From contig NZ_JACHDS010000001.1 in NCBI RefSeq assembly GCF_014201195.1, positions 4,278,001 to 4,342,000 of the forward strand: a stretch of DNA of 64,000 nt, in the 5' to 3' direction. The translations under genes were made by a program, and so were the position numbers. Positions within the stretch are counted from its first letter, which is position 1; each line of letters begins with the position of its first letter. This DNA comes from Nocardiopsis mwathae (lineage in GTDB: Bacteria; Actinomycetota; Actinomycetes; Streptosporangiales; Streptosporangiaceae). Positions 62,800 to 64,000 of this stretch are shown here, in pieces. Below the pieces are notes generated by a model. The model was not told where the DNA came from, made no database searches, and was given only the letters and a program-made list of their open reading frames with translations.

Positions 62800-64000
62800 C
62801 TAACGAGCCTCCGAGTGAGCCTCGTCGCCGGCACGTTCAGCCGCAATGGCGTTGACCTTGCCGCGGACGCAGAACCAGCCGACGACCAGTGCGGCGGCGA
62901 TGACCGGGATGGACAGCACCGTGATCCGCCCGGCGGGTTCGTCGAACCACATCAGGATCAGGACCGCGGCGAAGAACGCGAGGGTGATGATCTGCGTCCA
63001 GGGCGACCAGGGCAGCCGGTAGGAAGGGCGTTCGAGCAGGCCCTGTTCGGTGCGGTGCCAGAAGAGGAGGTGGCTCAGCAGGATCATGCCCCAGGTGCCG
63101 ATGATGCCGATCGCCGCGAAGTTCAGCACGATCTCGAAGGCCTGGGAGGGCACCAGGTAGTTCAGGCCGACGCCGAGCGCGTAGACGGCGCACGTCATCA
63201 GGATCCCGCCGTAGGGGACCTGGCTCCTGCTCATGACGCCGGTGAAGCCCGGTGCGGAGCCCGACATCGCCATCGAGCGCAGGATGCGGCCGGTGGAGTA
63301 CAGCCCGGAGTTGAGGCTGGACATGGCCGCGGTCAGCACGACGAGGTTCATCACGTCGCCCGCCGCCGGGACGCCGAGCTCGGTCATGACCGTCACGAAC
63401 GGGCTCGTGCCGGCCTCGTAGACGCCGAAGGGCAGCAGCATGGCCAGCAGCAGCACCGAGCCGACGTAGAAGATGCCGATCCGCCACATGATCGAGTTGA
63501 TCGCCTTGGGCATGATCTTCTCGGGCTCGGCGGTCTCCCCCGCCGTGACACCGACCAGCTCGACCGACGCGTAGGCGAAGACGATGCCCTGGACGACCAG
63601 CACGACCGGGAGCAGCCCGTTGGGGAAGAAGCCGCCGTTCTCGACGAGCAGGTGCGGGCCGCTCTCGTAGCCGCCCACCTGGTGGCCGGTCACCAGCAGG
63701 CCGATGCCGATCAGCATGAACAGGACGAGTGCGGCGACCTTGATGATCGCGAACCAGAACTCCAGCTCGCCGAAGAACTTCACCGAGATCAGGTTGACGA
63801 GCAGCACGACCGAGAGTGCGGCCAGCGCCATCATCCACTGCGGGATGTCGCTGAACATGCTCCAGTAGTGCGTGTACATCGCGACGGCCGTGATGTCGGC
63901 GATACCGGTCGTGCCCCAGTTGAGGAAGTAGAGCCAGCCGCCCACGTAGGCGCCCTTCTCCCCCATGAACTCGCGCGAGTAGGAGACGAAGGATCCCGAT
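62800..64000 (-). CDS. APC-family amino-acid permease (5' partial)
   Basis: The frame runs off the window end (GSFVSYSREFMGEKGAYVGG is read through 64000), so the N-terminus is missing. About 400 residues and nine or ten membrane segments are visible, with the APC motif VFAYASVELVGVTAGETAEP and NSGLYSTGRILRSMA. Close to the AnsP/CycA/GabP group of proton symporters for asparagine, alanine/serine or GABA. Substrate not decidable. It may be cotranscribed with the glycosidase gene (nine-base gap). Confidence 0.88.
   Translation of the reverse strand, partial: SGSFVSYSREFMGEKGAYVGGWLYFLNWGTTGIADITAVAMYTHYWSMFSDIPQWMMALAALSVVLLVNLISVKFFGELEFWFAIIKVAALVLFMLIGIGLLVTGHQVGGYESGPHLLVENGGFFPNGLLPVVLVVQGIVFAYASVELVGVTAGETAEPEKIMPKAINSIMWRIGIFYVGSVLLLAMLLPFGVYEAGTSPFVTVMTELGVPAAGDVMNLVVLTAAMSSLNSGLYSTGRILRSMAMSGSAPGFTGVMSRSQVPYGGILMTCAVYALGVGLNYLVPSQAFEIVLNFAAIGIIGTWGMILLSHLLFWHRTEQGLLERPSYRLPWSPWTQIITLAFFAAVLILMWFDEPAGRITVLSIPVIAAALVVGWFCVRGKVNAIAAERAGDEAHSEAR

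Overview
High-GC actinomycete chromosome segment. Strong third-position G+C bias, frequent GTG/TTG starts, ANTAR and SpoIIE-type signalling proteins, an F420-dependent LLM oxidoreductase family and LPXTG surface proteins ending in LPVTG all fit a filamentous actinobacterium of the Nocardiopsis/Streptosporangiales type. That placement is inferred from style, not from a marker gene. I saw no rRNA, tRNA, CRISPR array, integrase or transposase.

Layout. 1-4.5 kb: partner-switching and signalling genes (MEDS-ATPase, STAS, GAF-ANTAR, PAS-GAF) and a Pro-rich membrane protein. 4.6-7.4 kb: twin LPXTG proteins sharing a 73-bp identical signal-peptide region. 7.6-15.2 kb: response regulator, a giant soluble HAMP-array hybrid kinase, and a divergent ATPase-GAF-SpoIIE phosphatase. 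15.2-19 kb: NarL-type regulator with a decayed kinase, a three-gene small-protein cassette (A-B-C) behind two matching palindromes, an XRE regulator and an ABC ATPase stump. 19.2-22.6 kb: ATP-grasp and CocE/NonD hydrolase pair.

22.6-27.7 kb is a repeat-rich accessory zone. It holds two more A-B cassettes, each divergent from a tiny GntR regulator, copied 3' tails of both flanking genes, a 94-bp inverted repeat, a repeated 63-bp hairpin, a Nudix pseudogene with two in-frame amber codons, and a divergent MarR/MFS pair. It looks like insertions at the 3' ends of genes.

27.7-43.4 kb is catabolic. A polyamine operon (aldehyde dehydrogenase, PotA, PotD, PotB, PotC, FAD oxidase) lies divergent from a class III aminotransferase. 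Beyond an LPXTG Pro-Lys repeat protein is a reductive-pyrimidine/hydantoin operon (nitrilase-type amidohydrolase, dihydropyrimidinase, LLM oxidoreductase, NCS1 permease). The two could join at beta-alanine and GABA, which the aminotransferase could process.

43.3-47.3 kb: XRE regulators with palindromic operators, a zinc-ribbon protein and twin DUF4352-like membrane-anchored proteins. 47.4-56.7 kb: a phage-tail module on the minus strand (tape measure, Dit-like, H-lectin-like tail protein, Gp37-like, two paralogous fibres, XhlA-like protein, amidase, holin) without head, terminase or tube genes. 57-62.8 kb: two head-to-head Stealth phosphotransferase genes forming a large near-perfect inverted repeat, next to a phosphodiester glycosidase (NAGPA domain). 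This is the same enzyme pairing as mammalian mannose-6-phosphate tagging. The window ends inside an amino-acid permease.
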